From Gammaproteobacteria bacterium (GTDB taxonomy: Bacteria > Pseudomonadota > Gammaproteobacteria > JAUZRS01): a stretch of DNA of 38,877 bases. The notes under the pieces were generated by a model. That model was not told the DNA's origin. It made no database searches and saw nothing but the letters and a program-made list of their open reading frames with translations. The stretch covers positions 1 to 38,877 of the forward strand of contig JAUZRS010000040.1 of assembly GCA_030950195.1 (NCBI GenBank). The letters are read 5' to 3'. Position numbers and translations under genes: made by a program. Shown here piece after piece: positions 6,758 to 16,568 of the stretch. How positions within the stretch are numbered: position 1 is the stretch's first letter; every line of letters starts with the position of its first letter.

Positions 6758-8518
6758 TTACATCTCCTGCGGTGCCGCAACGCCCAACAGAGAAAGGCCA
6801 TTCAACAGAGTCTGCCCCGTCACCGTTACCAAACTCAAACGGGCGTTACGCAACACTTCATCATCCACCAAAAATTGATGGGCGTTGTAGTAACTGTGAA
6901 AAGCATGAGCCAACTCACGCAGCGCGTGAACCAACTGATGAGGCTCTTCATTAAGCGCCGCTTTTTCTACCACATCAGGATAACGCGCCAAGGCACTCAA
7001 CAGCTCACTTTCGTGTTTTTCCGCCAAGCGATCCAGATGTGCCAACCCCTGCTCTTGATCAAACAGCAGGCCTTTTTCTGCCAACTGGCGCTGCACACTG
7101 CAAATCCGTGCATAAGCGTATTGAATGTAGTAGAGCGGATTTTCATTCGACTGAGATTTAGCCAGATCAAGATCAAAATCCATGTGCTGCTCACAGCGAC
7201 GCATCACATAGAAAAAACGTGCCGCATCGGAACCGACCTCTTTACGCAGTTGACGCAACGTGACAAATTGCCCTGAACGAGTAGACATGGCCAGCTTTTC
7301 ACCACCACGATACAAAACAGCAAATTGCACCAGCAACACATCCATTTTGTCCGCATCGCTGCCCAAAGCGGTCAAAGCCGCCTTCACTCGTGGCACATAG
7401 CCGTGATGATCCGCACCCCAGACATCAATCACGCGATCAAAACCGCGTTCCAATTTTTCCATATGATAGGCAATGTCCGAAGCAAAATAGGTACTCTGAC
7501 CGTTATCCCGCAGCACCACCCGATCTTTCTCATCGCCAAAATCACTGGAACGAAACCACCAAGCGCCCTCTTTTTCATACAGATGCCCCGCCGTTTTAAG
7601 CCGCTCAAGAGCGCGATCCACAGCCCCACCTTCCATCAAAGAACGTTCCGAGTACCAACGCTGATACTCAACCCCAAACAGAGCCAGATCATCCCGAATG
7701 TCATCCAAAATAGTCTTCAAGGCTTGATCAAACACCACCCGATAATCAGACTCGCCCAGCACACGTTTTGCCGCTGCAATCAGATCATCAATGTGGCGCT
7801 CTTTATCGCCCCCCGCCGGTTCATCGGCGCACACATTCGCAAGCACGTCGCTGATTGGCTGGCGAAAAGCCTCTTGATGTTCACGATGTAACGTAGCCGC
7901 AATGTCCCAAATGTAATCGCCTTTGTAACCGTTACTGGGAAAGGTTAACTCCTCGCCACAGAGTTCCAGATAACGCAGCCAAACCGAGGCAGCCAAAATG
8001 TCCATCTGCCGACCGGCATCGTTGACGTAATATTCACGATGCACCTCAAAGCCGATCGCCTCCAACAGATTGGCCACCGTTGCACCGTAGGCTGCCCCTC
8101 GACCGTGACCCACATGCAGCGGCCCCGTTGGATTGGCAGAGACAAACTCCACCTGCACTTTTTTACCGGCACCCAATTGCGACAGGCCGTAGTTCTCCGC
8201 AGCCGTCAAGATTTTAGGCACCACGGCGTACAAGTTATCCGCCGCTTGGAAAAAGTTAATAAAGCCCGGCCCGGCGATCACCACCTTACTGACCCGCGCC
8301 GATTCTGGCAGCGCCTCAATGATCATCTGTGCCAATTGACGCGGCGCTTTTTTCGCCAGTTTGGCCAACATCATCGCCACATTGCAGGCAAAATCACCGT
8401 GCTCGGGATTACGACTGTCGCTGATCAGAATCTTCGGCAGAGTATCAATATCAATCTGGCCACGCTCTTGGAGCTGGTGGATGGCTTGGCCAATCAGGTC
8501 TTGCAAGTGTTGTTTCAA
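6758..8518 (-). CDS. argS: Arginyl-tRNA synthetase
   Basis: A 586-residue class I synthetase that charges tRNA-Arg (E. coli ArgRS is 577). It has an N-terminal additional domain recognising the tRNA D-loop (about 1 to 110), the HIGH-type motif HVGH at 135 to 138 within [16 protein letters not shown], and a KMSK-like AMSTR loop (in [10 protein letters not shown]). A C-terminal anticodon-binding DALR-type helical domain ends near 586. The start is TTG at 8518 with AAGG about 7 nt upstream. It is preceded by the acyltransferase gene with an 82-bp gap and followed by the SPOR gene. Confidence 0.97.
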   Translation of the reverse strand: MKQHLQDLIGQAIHQLQERGQIDIDTLPKILISDSRNPEHGDFACNVAMMLAKLAKKAPRQLAQMIIEALPESARVSKVVIAGPGFINFFQAADNLYAVVPKILTAAENYGLSQLGAGKKVQVEFVSANPTGPLHVGHGRGAAYGATVANLLEAIGFEVHREYYVNDAGRQMDILAASVWLRYLELCGEELTFPSNGYKGDYIWDIAATLHREHQEAFRQPISDVLANVCADEPAGGDKERHIDDLIAAAKRVLGESDYRVVFDQALKTILDDIRDDLALFGVEYQRWYSERSLMEGGAVDRALERLKTAGHLYEKEGAWWFRSSDFGDEKDRVVLRDNGQSTYFASDIAYHMEKLERGFDRVIDVWGADHHGYVPRVKAALTALGSDADKMDVLLVQFAVLYRGGEKLAMSTRSGQFVTLRQLRKEVGSDAARFFYVMRRCEQHMDFDLDLAKSQSNENPLYYIQYAYARICSVQRQLAEKGLLFDQEQGLAHLDRLAEKHESELLSALARYPDVVEKAALNEEPHQLVHALRELAHAFHSYYNAHQFLVDDEVLRNARLSLVTVTGQTLLNGLSLLGVAAPQEM

Positions 8519-8600
8519 GGGAAAACCTTTGTTTCTAAATCGAAAAATGAGGCAGATTCTACCCCCTAGGGCAAATCAGGCAAAGCACTCAATCCACTGG

Positions 8601-9560
8601 TCAACACTCTTCATAGGGGTACGGCTGGCCTTCCGGCTGCGTTTTAAACAACCGCATACCCCACATGTACTGTTCAGGCGCGATCTCAACCAACGCCTCA
8701 ATGGCACGATTCATTCGCTCACAATCGTCCTGTTTATTGCCAGTGGGAAAATCCTGCAACGGCGGCAAAACCGTCACTTGATAACGCCCCTCAGTGGGTA
8801 AATAGTAGCTGTAACAGGGCAGAACCAGCGCATTACACCCCTTACTCAAACGCCCCAACATCGGTAGTGTCGCTTTTTCCGTGGCAAAAAAGGGCGCAAA
8901 GCGGCTCTGCTCACCACCCAGATCCTCATCAGGGATATAATAAAAAAACGCCCCCTCCCGCGTGGCTTTAATCAGCGGCCGCAGACCGTCTGCACGCGCC
9001 GCCAAACGCACCCCAAAACGGCTGCGCGCACGATACACCAACCAATTTAGCAGTCGGTTTTTGAAAGGTTTAAAAATCGACACCAGAGGTGCATTCAAGC
9101 CAATGCGAACACCACCGTACTCCAGCGCCAAACTGTGACAAGTAAGCAAAATCACCCCCTTACCCTGTGCTTGAGCCGCCTCGATGTGCTCTACTCCCTG
9201 TAACGTGACGCGGCGCAAAAAACGTGTTTTTGAGCTCCACCACAACGTCGGCATATCCAACATAACCTGAGCACTGCTGCAAAAATGCGCCTGCGCCAAA
9301 TGTTCACGTTCAGCCTCCGTCTTCTGTGGAAAACAACGGCGTAGATTGGTCAAGACAAAACAGCGCCGTTTGGCTTTGTGGCGGTAGAGCCAGCCACCCA
9401 AAATAGCAGCCAAACGATTGCGCCAACGGCGCGGCAACAAAGCAAAAAGAGACAACAACAACACCAACAACCAACTTGGCCAATGACGGGGTGCCAATAA
9501 GGTCGCTGTCAATTCAGGTTCTCGCGCCGCACCCAAAGCAGAACTTTTTTTTAACACCAT
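8601..9560 (-). CDS. LpxL/HtrB-family lipid A acyltransferase
   Basis: A 319-residue membrane-associated acyltransferase of the lysophospholipid/lipid A late acyltransferase family. An N-terminal hydrophobic helix (about 29 to 43) is followed by the catalytic HX4E motif at His142 to Glu147 (CHSLALEYG) and by FFYYIPDED and RFAPFF. These enzymes add secondary acyl chains to Kdo2-lipid A. Whether it acts as LpxL or LpxM is not decidable here. The frame is open to 9647, but the ATG at 9560 forms a TGATG junction with the trkH stop and fits the family start, so it was chosen. Confidence 0.85.
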   Translation of the reverse strand: MVLKKSSALGAAREPELTATLLAPRHWPSWLLVLLLSLFALLPRRWRNRLAAILGGWLYRHKAKRRCFVLTNLRRCFPQKTEAEREHLAQAHFCSSAQVMLDMPTLWWSSKTRFLRRVTLQGVEHIEAAQAQGKGVILLTCHSLALEYGGVRIGLNAPLVSIFKPFKNRLLNWLVYRARSRFGVRLAARADGLRPLIKATREGAFFYYIPDEDLGGEQSRFAPFFATEKATLPMLGRLSKGCNALVLPCYSYYLPTEGRYQVTVLPPLQDFPTGNKQDDCERMNRAIEALVEIAPEQYMWGMRLFKTQPEGQPYPYEEC

Positions 9561-11008
9561 CAACGGTTCCAGAAAGCAGGAGTAAACAGCACCAACAGAG
9601 TAAAAATTTCCAAACGACCAAACAGCATCGTCAACGCCAGCACCCATTTCACAAAATCACTCAAATCAGCATAGTGAGCACCCACCTCACCCAAACCCGG
9701 GCCTAAATTATTCAGACACGCTGCCACCGCTGAAAACGCCGTCACCTGATCCAAACCCGCCAACATCAACAACAACAACATCACGCTAAAGACCAATACA
9801 TAAGCGGCAAAAAACCCCCAAACCGCTTCAACAACACGATCCGAAAGGGCTTTTTTACCCACTTTCACACTGATCTGAGCATTAGGATGAATCAGGCGCA
9901 TCATCTCCCTCATGCCTTGTTTATAGAGCAACAAGACTCGAATCACTTTCATACCGCCGCCCGTTGAACCTGCACAACCACCAACAAAACTGGCAAACAG
10001 AAGCAACACCGGTAAAAAGCCAGGCCAATCAAAATAAGCAGCGGTGGTAAATCCAGTGGTGGTACCGATAGAGACCGCTTGAAAAATACCGTGATGCAGC
10101 GCATCACTAAAATCATAGAGCTCATGACCATAAAGATAGGCCACCGAAATCAAAGCGATCAACAACAGAAAGAAAAAATAGGTTTTAAACTCAGAATCAT
10201 GCCGATACGGTGACAGGGTCAAATTACGCACCGCCATAAAATGTAAGCCAAAATTAACTCCCGCCAGCAGCATAAAGACCACCGCCACCATCTCAATCAA
10301 CTGACTCTGAAAATAGCCGATACTGTCATCGTGAGTGGAAAAACCACCAATGGCCACGGTAGAAAAACTGTGGGTGATGGCATCAAAGGCACTCATACCC
10401 GCCGCAAAATAGGCCAGCGCACAGGCGATGGTCAAACCCAAATAGATAAACCACAACGCCTTGGCTGTTTCGGTGATACGGGGAGTTAACTTGGTGTCTT
10501 TTACAGGCCCCGGAGTCTCGGCTCGATAAAGCTGCATCCCCCCAACCCCAAGCATCGGCAAAATAGCCACTGCCAAAACAATGATTCCCATCCCGCCCAG
10601 CCACTGCAACTGCTGACGATAAAAGAGAATCGATTTAGGCAGCGTATCCAAGCCCACAATAACCGTTGCCCCAGTGGTGGTCAGGGCAGAGACCGACTCA
10701 AACACCGCATCGGTAAACGACAGCAGAGGTTGCTCAGCAAAGTAGAAGGGCAACGCGCCCGCCAAACCCAGTACAACCCAAAACAGTACCACCACTAAAA
10801 AGCCTTCACGCAAGCGCAGTTCGCGGCGCACACTGTAAACCGGCAACCAAAAAAACAGCCCCGTCAACAACACCACCAAAAAACCGTTGCCAAAGGTCTG
10901 TAACAGACCATCGTCGTACCACCACGAAACCAACACTGGCGGCAACAAGGTAAAGCTGAATAACATCAGCAACAGACCCAGCACTTTTTGAATAATAGAA
11001 ACTTGCAT
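9560..11008 (-). CDS. trkH: Trk potassium uptake channel subunit
   Basis: A 482-residue inner-membrane K+ channel of the TrkH/KtrB superfamily (E. coli TrkH is 483). Four pore loops with selectivity-filter glycines are visible: ALTTTGATVI, STVAIGGFST, SIGTTTGFTT, and CLNNLGPGLG. The TM3-like CAGSTGGGMKVIR segment of the third repeat, where the gating loop lies, is present. It works with TrkA, encoded 19 bp upstream. It sits downstream of ntrYX, a linkage seen in many proteobacteria. The ATG at 11008 lacks a strong ribosome-binding site. Confidence 0.96.
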   Translation of the reverse strand: MQVSIIQKVLGLLLMLFSFTLLPPVLVSWWYDDGLLQTFGNGFLVVLLTGLFFWLPVYSVRRELRLREGFLVVVLFWVVLGLAGALPFYFAEQPLLSFTDAVFESVSALTTTGATVIVGLDTLPKSILFYRQQLQWLGGMGIIVLAVAILPMLGVGGMQLYRAETPGPVKDTKLTPRITETAKALWFIYLGLTIACALAYFAAGMSAFDAITHSFSTVAIGGFSTHDDSIGYFQSQLIEMVAVVFMLLAGVNFGLHFMAVRNLTLSPYRHDSEFKTYFFFLLLIALISVAYLYGHELYDFSDALHHGIFQAVSIGTTTGFTTAAYFDWPGFLPVLLLFASFVGGCAGSTGGGMKVIRVLLLYKQGMREMMRLIHPNAQISVKVGKKALSDRVVEAVWGFFAAYVLVFSVMLLLLMLAGLDQVTAFSAVAACLNNLGPGLGEVGAHYADLSDFVKWVLALTMLFGRLEIFTLLVLFTPAFWNR

Positions 11009-11027
11009 AAAAATTCAATCGTTGGGA

Positions 11028-12401
11028 TTAAATAAAGGTCACCGCAACCTGGAACAGCTGCTCAACTTCCTGAATACGGGATTTATCTACCAAAAAGAGG
11101 ATCACGTGATCTTCCGCCTCAATTACCACATCATCATGAGCAATCAAGACCTCCTCACCGCGCACCAGCGCCCCAATGGAGGTGCCTTTAGGTAGTTTCA
11201 AAGCATCCAAACGTCGCCCCACCACTTTGGAGGTTTTTCGGTCGCCATGCGCCACCGCTTCAATGGCCTCTGCGGCACCACGGCGCAAAGAATGTACCGC
11301 CACCACATCGCCACGACGTACATGAGTTAACAGGGTGCCGATGGTCACCTGCTGCGGCGAAATAGCAATATCAATAATGCCACTTTCCACCAGATCTACA
11401 TACGCGGGTTTGTTAATCAGCGCCATCACTTTGGTCGCCCCCATACGTTTGGCCAACATCGCAGAGAGAATATTAGCCTCATCGTCATTGGTCACTGCAC
11501 AGAAAATATCCGTATCTTCGATGTTCTCTTCCAGTAGCAATTCACGATCAGCCGCATCACCGAGCAGCACAATCGCTCTGTCCAAGTTTTCCGCCAAATG
11601 ATGGGCTTGACGAGCATTGCTCTCGATGATTTTAACCCGGTAATCGTTCTCCAGAGTCATTGCCAAATTGCGGCCAATGTTGCCACCACCGGCAATCATA
11701 ATACGTTTGACCGGTTTATCCAGATGACGCAGTTCACTCATCACTGCCAAAATATGCTCTTTGGCAGCAACAAAAAAAACCTCATCGTCCGCTTCAATGA
11801 CCGTATTGCCATTGGGCAAAATGGCACGACCGTTACGAAAGATGGCCGCCACACGGTTCTCTGCATTGGGCATGTGCTCTTTCAACGTGCGCAGCTCATG
11901 CCCCACCAAGGGCCCGCCGTAATAGGCTTTCACCGCCACCAAACGCACCCGCCCACCGGCAAAGTCCAGCACCTGCAGCGCCCCTGGGTACTCAATCAAG
12001 CGCTGCACGTAATTGGTCACAATCTGCTCAGGACTGATCAAAACATCAATTGGCAGTGCATCAGGGGCAAACAGCAACGGCTCACGCAAGTACTCCCGCG
12101 CCCGCAGACGGGCAATTTTGGTCGGCGTATGAAACAGTGTCGCAGCAACCTGACAGGCGATCATATTAACCTCATCGCTGTTGGTCACCGCCAGCAACAT
12201 GTCCGCATCATCCGCCCCCGCACGCCGCAGTACCTCAGGGTGAGAACCGACACCACAGACCGTACCAATGTCCATTTTATCGCGCAGTTCTTGTAAAATG
12301 TCATTATCCACATCCACAACGGTAATGTCATTACCCTCACGCGCCAAGTTGTAGGCCACCGAAGAGCCCACCTGTCCTGCACCCAAAATAATAATTTTCA
12401 T
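11028..12401 (-). CDS. trkA: Trk potassium channel NAD-binding regulator
   Basis: A 457-residue cytoplasmic ring-forming regulator that gates TrkH (E. coli TrkA is 458). It has two tandem RCK units. The first starts [14 protein letters not shown] with a GxGxxG fold and VDVDND acidic end; the second has [10 protein letters not shown] at about 235. Each is followed by a TrkA-C subdomain (around 145 to 220 and 370 to 455). Nucleotide binding controls K+ flow. It lies 8 bp past ntrX and 19 bp before trkH. Confidence 0.97.
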   Translation of the reverse strand: MKIIILGAGQVGSSVAYNLAREGNDITVVDVDNDILQELRDKMDIGTVCGVGSHPEVLRRAGADDADMLLAVTNSDEVNMIACQVAATLFHTPTKIARLRAREYLREPLLFAPDALPIDVLISPEQIVTNYVQRLIEYPGALQVLDFAGGRVRLVAVKAYYGGPLVGHELRTLKEHMPNAENRVAAIFRNGRAILPNGNTVIEADDEVFFVAAKEHILAVMSELRHLDKPVKRIMIAGGGNIGRNLAMTLENDYRVKIIESNARQAHHLAENLDRAIVLLGDAADRELLLEENIEDTDIFCAVTNDDEANILSAMLAKRMGATKVMALINKPAYVDLVESGIIDIAISPQQVTIGTLLTHVRRGDVVAVHSLRRGAAEAIEAVAHGDRKTSKVVGRRLDALKLPKGTSIGALVRGEEVLIAHDDVVIEAEDHVILFLVDKSRIQEVEQLFQVAVTFI

Positions 12402-12409
12402 CTGGACTG

Positions 12410-13783
12410 TTAAACGTGATGTTTGAGGTGTTCAATCCCCAAACTTCGCAACTTACGATAAAGGTGGGTGCGTTCCATACCGACCCGTTTGGCCAGCTCG
12501 CCAACACTGCCGCCCACCACACTCAGCTGGCGCTGCAGATAAATACGCTCAAACTCAGCGCGTGCTTTACGCAGCGGCAAATTCAAAGGCAACAACATGC
12601 TGTTATCGGGCATGTCTGCCCGCACTTTGGGTGAGGCCAAAGCACTCTTAACCTCTTCCACCGACACCTCCACTTCTTCACCCAACATCATCAGGCGATG
12701 CACCAAGGTACGCAACTCGCGAATGTTGCCTGGCCAGGTATAATTACGCAGAAAATTTTGCGCTGCCACGCCAAAATGTCGATAACCCAACTTTTCTGTT
12801 TCCACAAAATGATCGACGAAAAACTCCAACAATTCTGGAATATCTTCGCGATGCTGGCGCAGGCTCGGCACTTCCAAAGAGATGCCATTCAGACAGTGAT
12901 ACAGCTCGGCTTTAAACCCCTCTTGCTGTACCAGCAGCGCCAAATCTTTACTGCTGGCCGCCAACAGACGCACATCACAGCGTATCGGCTCAACGCCCCC
13001 CACACGGGTAAAAAGACCGTTCATCAGAACACCCAGCAATTGTGACTGCAACGCCTCCGACATCTGTGCCAGATCATCCAAAAACAGCGAACCACCCTGC
13101 GCCCGTTCAAGCGCACCAGCGGTGACCTTACCCGCCACTTCACTGCCAAAAATTTCTAAAGCTTCTTTGTCGTGTGCCAAACGAGACAAATTAATTTCGA
13201 TAAACGAACCGGCTGCTCGTGAACTTTGAGCGTGTAAATTCTGCATCAAGGTGCGTTTTCCCACACCAAATTCGCCCATCACCAATACCGGTGTTTCATA
13301 AGCTGCCACCTTACCCAGCTTGTCGCGCAGTGAACTGAGTACCTCACTGCTGCCCACCATCCTACTCACGACCAAACTGGAAGCTGCTCGATGAGGGCTG
13401 GAAATAGGTGTTTCGTTTCTCTGCAAGGCTTTTTGCACCGTCAGCAGCAATTTCGCCAAAGAGAGTGGTTTTTCAATAAAATCCGTTGCTCCAAACCGAG
13501 TCGCTTCCACCGCAGTCTCAACGGTGCCATGACCGGACATCATAATCACCGGAGCAGCCAGATCCCCTTCCATTTTCCACTCTTTTAGCAAGGTGATGCC
13601 ATCTTCATCAGGCATCCAGATATCCAACAAAACCAGATCCGGTTCTCGCTGCTGCAATATTTGACGAGCAGTGGCGGCATTTTTAGCCACCTCAACCTCG
13701 TAGCCCTCATCCTCGAGAATATCTCTGACCGATGAACAGATATCCGGCTCATCATCCACCACGAGTATGTACGGCATATTCAT
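12410..13783 (-). CDS. ntrX: NtrX-type response regulator (AAA+, Fis HTH)
   Basis: A 457-residue regulator with a receiver domain (1 to 120; acidic pocket DDEPD at 10 to 14 and phospho-acceptor Asp54 in [11 protein letters not shown]). An AAA+ module (about 140 to 370) has Walker [10 protein letters not shown] and Walker B-like SLFLDDL, and a C-terminal Fis-type HTH ends near 452 ([18 protein letters not shown]). Its kinase NtrY is encoded upstream with a 4-bp ATGA overlap. The sigma54-contacting GAFTGA loop is not recognisable: the expected place reads [14 protein letters not shown]. It therefore probably does not act as a classical sigma54 activator. The ATG at 13783 has GGAGGG at a good distance. 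Confidence 0.92.
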   Translation of the reverse strand: MNMPYILVVDDEPDICSSVRDILEDEGYEVEVAKNAATARQILQQREPDLVLLDIWMPDEDGITLLKEWKMEGDLAAPVIMMSGHGTVETAVEATRFGATDFIEKPLSLAKLLLTVQKALQRNETPISSPHRAASSLVVSRMVGSSEVLSSLRDKLGKVAAYETPVLVMGEFGVGKRTLMQNLHAQSSRAAGSFIEINLSRLAHDKEALEIFGSEVAGKVTAGALERAQGGSLFLDDLAQMSEALQSQLLGVLMNGLFTRVGGVEPIRCDVRLLAASSKDLALLVQQEGFKAELYHCLNGISLEVPSLRQHREDIPELLEFFVDHFVETEKLGYRHFGVAAQNFLRNYTWPGNIRELRTLVHRLMMLGEEVEVSVEEVKSALASPKVRADMPDNSMLLPLNLPLRKARAEFERIYLQRQLSVVGGSVGELAKRVGMERTHLYRKLRSLGIEHLKHHV

Positions 13784-15963
13784 CCCAACCCTCCTAAACC
13801 AACCACTTCACTGACTGAAACCGGAAAACGAATCACCATTAAAGCACCGCCTTCCAGACCATTTTCTGCATGTACAACGCCACCATGCTCTTCAACAATT
13901 TTTTTCACAATCGCCAGACCCAACCCGCTGCCCTTCGGTTTCGAACTCACATAAGGTTCAAATACCCGATCAATCATTTCAGGCGGAAAACCAGGGCCGT
14001 TATCTTGAATGCGTAACTCAATATAACGACAGGTTTTTTCCTCTAAGCAACGGGTTGTCAAACGCACCATCGCCACATCGTTGCCACTCAAACCTTGAGC
14101 TTCCATCGCATTTTTAATCAAATTGTGCAGCAACTGCCTCAGTCTGGTCACATCCGCTTCCAACTGTGGCAAGCCCTTCCCCAAATCCAACTCCACCCAA
14201 ATTTGGCTCTCCATGCCCATGTAAAGCTCCGCCACCTCACGCACCAAATTATTCAAATCCAGAAAACGCTTAGAGAGCGAGGGCAAGGTGGCGTATTCGG
14301 CAAATGCCTTCACCATCGACTTCATCGCCTGCACCTGATTAATAATGGTGTTGGTGGCACCGTCTAAAATACGCGCCTCCTCCCCCACCATCTTCGGCAA
14401 ACAGCGATGCCGAAGACGCTCAGCGGAGAGCTGAATCGGCGTCAATGGATTTTTAATTTCATGTGCCAAACGACGCGCCACCTCACTCCACGCCTCTTCA
14501 CGCTGCACTCGCAGCAGACGAGTGATGTCATCAAAAACCAACACATACCCCTCCAACCCCGACCTCTCATTCAGGTGTGAAGCTCGACAGTTCAGCACTT
14601 TACGACCCTTAGCACCAAACAACTCCAGCTCTTCAGACCACTCATCCAAACCCTTATCAAACCAAGGCTGTATCGCCTGCAAAAACTGCTGTAGCTGCGT
14701 CTCCTGCTCGCCATCCAACAGACTCTCCATCTCTAAAATGGTCTGAGCCGCTTCATTGGCGGTCAACAAACGGTAACGCGCATCAAACGTCACAACGCCA
14801 GTGGAGATACGCCCCAACACCGCCTCCAGATAAGCGCGCTGACTCTCCAGTGTCTTTTGGCTTCGCTCAGCCACGTCTCGCGCCTGTGTTAGACGCCGTG
14901 TCATCTGATTAAAGGATTTAACCAAAAAACCCAGCTCACCCTGACCTGAAAGCGGCAGTTGGGTGGCGTAATTGCCTGCCGCCACCGCTTGTGTGCCTTC
15001 GGCCAAATCTTGAATGGGCACCATAATCTTACGCGCGAAAAAAAAAGCCCCCCAAATGGCGCTCAAAACACTCATCAACAACACCAAAGAGAGGGTCAAA
15101 ATAAAACTGACCTTCAACGGATCACGCAAAAAAACCAATTGCCGATAATCACCATAGGAACTCTCCACCTCAGCAGCCAGATCCGAGGCCTGCTCACGCA
15201 CGGGATAAAGCGCCTGTAAAATACGATTGTCATCCAAAGGATCGGAACTCAACACCGGCACCACCACCCGAATGTGCAGCAGCCCCTCTTCGCCCACCGG
15301 ATCCAAGCCGACGTACGACTGCCCTGAACGAACCTGCATCACGATCCCTTCGTCGGGACGATTGGGTATCACATTAACCCCATCCAGCGTGCTGGAGACC
15401 AATACCCGATTATTGAGGGTCAATAGGGTCAACTCAGAGGCATCGGACTCCTGGCGCAACCAGTTGAGGCGCACAATGGCACCGTCTTCGGTTAAACCAC
15501 TGAGCTGATCGGTCATATTACTGGTGATGCGCAACTGGGTACGCATCTGACCGGAAAGCGCATCTCGACTGAGCTGCAACGCACTCTCCAGCGCCTCTTC
15601 CACCTGCACCGTAAACCAGCTGTCGATGCTGGAACGCAGAAATTTAACCGAAAAAGAGTAAACCACGGTCACCGGCACAAAAGCGAGAATGACAAACATC
15701 ACCACCAAACGAATGGTTAATCGAATACCGGCCTGACTCTGACGAAACTTACTGATCAAATTCCAGGTGTTGGCTGCGATTAAGAGCAATAAAATCCCCA
15801 AACCCAGCATATTTAACAACAACAACCAGAGATAGAGACGTCCAAAACGCTCCAAATTCTCCATCATGTCAGCCAACAGATAGAGCGAACCCAATAACAG
15901 GCAGAAGAGCACCAACATCGGCACCATGCTGGTCGCCAGACGACGAATTATTTTAGCGACCAT
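13780..15963 (-). CDS. ntrY: NtrY-type sensor histidine kinase
   Basis: A kinase of about 727 residues. It has three N-terminal membrane helices (about 13 to 33, 44 to 65, 83 to 105), a periplasmic region, a fourth helix near 285 to 306, HAMP (about 307 to 362), PAS (about 377 to 487), and a HisKA H-box RRLAHEIKNPLTPIQLS. The ATPase N-box NAMEAQG, G1 DNGPGFP and G2 GSGLGLAIVKKI are all intact. It phosphorylates NtrX in nitrogen and redox/envelope signalling. The ATG at 15963 was chosen; an in-frame GTG at 15972 is an alternative. It overlaps the DUF4390 gene end by 16 bp. Confidence 0.93.
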   Translation of the reverse strand: MVAKIIRRLATSMVPMLVLFCLLLGSLYLLADMMENLERFGRLYLWLLLLNMLGLGILLLLIAANTWNLISKFRQSQAGIRLTIRLVVMFVILAFVPVTVVYSFSVKFLRSSIDSWFTVQVEEALESALQLSRDALSGQMRTQLRITSNMTDQLSGLTEDGAIVRLNWLRQESDASELTLLTLNNRVLVSSTLDGVNVIPNRPDEGIVMQVRSGQSYVGLDPVGEEGLLHIRVVVPVLSSDPLDDNRILQALYPVREQASDLAAEVESSYGDYRQLVFLRDPLKVSFILTLSLVLLMSVLSAIWGAFFFARKIMVPIQDLAEGTQAVAAGNYATQLPLSGQGELGFLVKSFNQMTRRLTQARDVAERSQKTLESQRAYLEAVLGRISTGVVTFDARYRLLTANEAAQTILEMESLLDGEQETQLQQFLQAIQPWFDKGLDEWSEELELFGAKGRKVLNCRASHLNERSGLEGYVLVFDDITRLLRVQREEAWSEVARRLAHEIKNPLTPIQLSAERLRHRCLPKMVGEEARILDGATNTIINQVQAMKSMVKAFAEYATLPSLSKRFLDLNNLVREVAELYMGMESQIWVELDLGKGLPQLEADVTRLRQLLHNLIKNAMEAQGLSGNDVAMVRLTTRCLEEKTCRYIELRIQDNGPGFPPEMIDRVFEPYVSSKPKGSGLGLAIVKKIVEEHGGVVHAENGLEGGALMVIRFPVSVSEVVGLGGLG

Positions 15964-16535
15964 GAGTACCACTCACTGTCCAGCTGCCATGAAGAAGAAA
16001 AATAGGCTTGTGACAACAGCGGCAGGGGCAAGGTTGAGTGATCCAGTACCACCTTAATACGACCACGATAGTGACCCGGTTTACGCAATAAAACAGCATC
16101 CAAAAGTGGAAATGTATGTAAGGTACCGACCTGCGCTAGAGCCGAGTTAAGAGAAAAAAAACTGCGCTTAACCCCTGTATTCAAATTGGAAAGCAAATAA
16201 CGACGGCTCAACTCGTGATATTCCAAACGATAACGTTGCTCTAAAGCCGCCGTGGTTTCATCAACCCACCAGCTACGTTGGCGGATAATCTCCATCTGCA
16301 AACTCAATTGCAACGGCACACCACTTTGTAAAGCAAGCGTGGGTGCAACAGCCAACGGCAATTCAAACTCAGCATCCAGATAATAGACCCCGTTTTGCAA
16401 ATAACTCTGCGCCTGTTTGACATAAAAAGGTTTTGCTACAGCCACAATAGCAACCAGCAATCCGAGCAACAACAGAACAAACCAGCGATAACGGGCTTGA
16501 ACGTATTGCGTCGAGACAGCAGACCTAAACCTCAT
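15948..16535 (-). CDS. DUF4390 membrane-anchored protein
   Basis: A 195-residue protein with one N-terminal membrane helix (about 18 to 38, WFVLLLLGLLVAIVAVA) and a beta-rich external domain. Features such as YYLDAEFELPL, the WWVDET stretch, LEYHELSRRYLLSN and the LR-x-G-x-Y terminal half match DUF4390, a family found between rsmB and ntrY in many beta- and gammaproteobacteria. Its function is unknown. Position and conservation suggest a link to NtrY sensing, but that is inference from neighbours only. The gap to rsmB is 33 bp. Confidence 0.8.
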   Translation of the reverse strand: MRFRSAVSTQYVQARYRWFVLLLLGLLVAIVAVAKPFYVKQAQSYLQNGVYYLDAEFELPLAVAPTLALQSGVPLQLSLQMEIIRQRSWWVDETTAALEQRYRLEYHELSRRYLLSNLNTGVKRSFFSLNSALAQVGTLHTFPLLDAVLLRKPGHYRGRIKVVLDHSTLPLPLLSQAYFSSSWQLDSEWYSWSLK

Positions 16536-16568
16536 CAGCAGAGCATCTCAATTAACCGCATCACACCC

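Noticed and set aside
9561-9647. 29-residue N-terminal extension of the acyltransferase
   Set aside because: It lies inside trkH; the ATG at 9560 gives the usual family start and a TGATG coupling junction.
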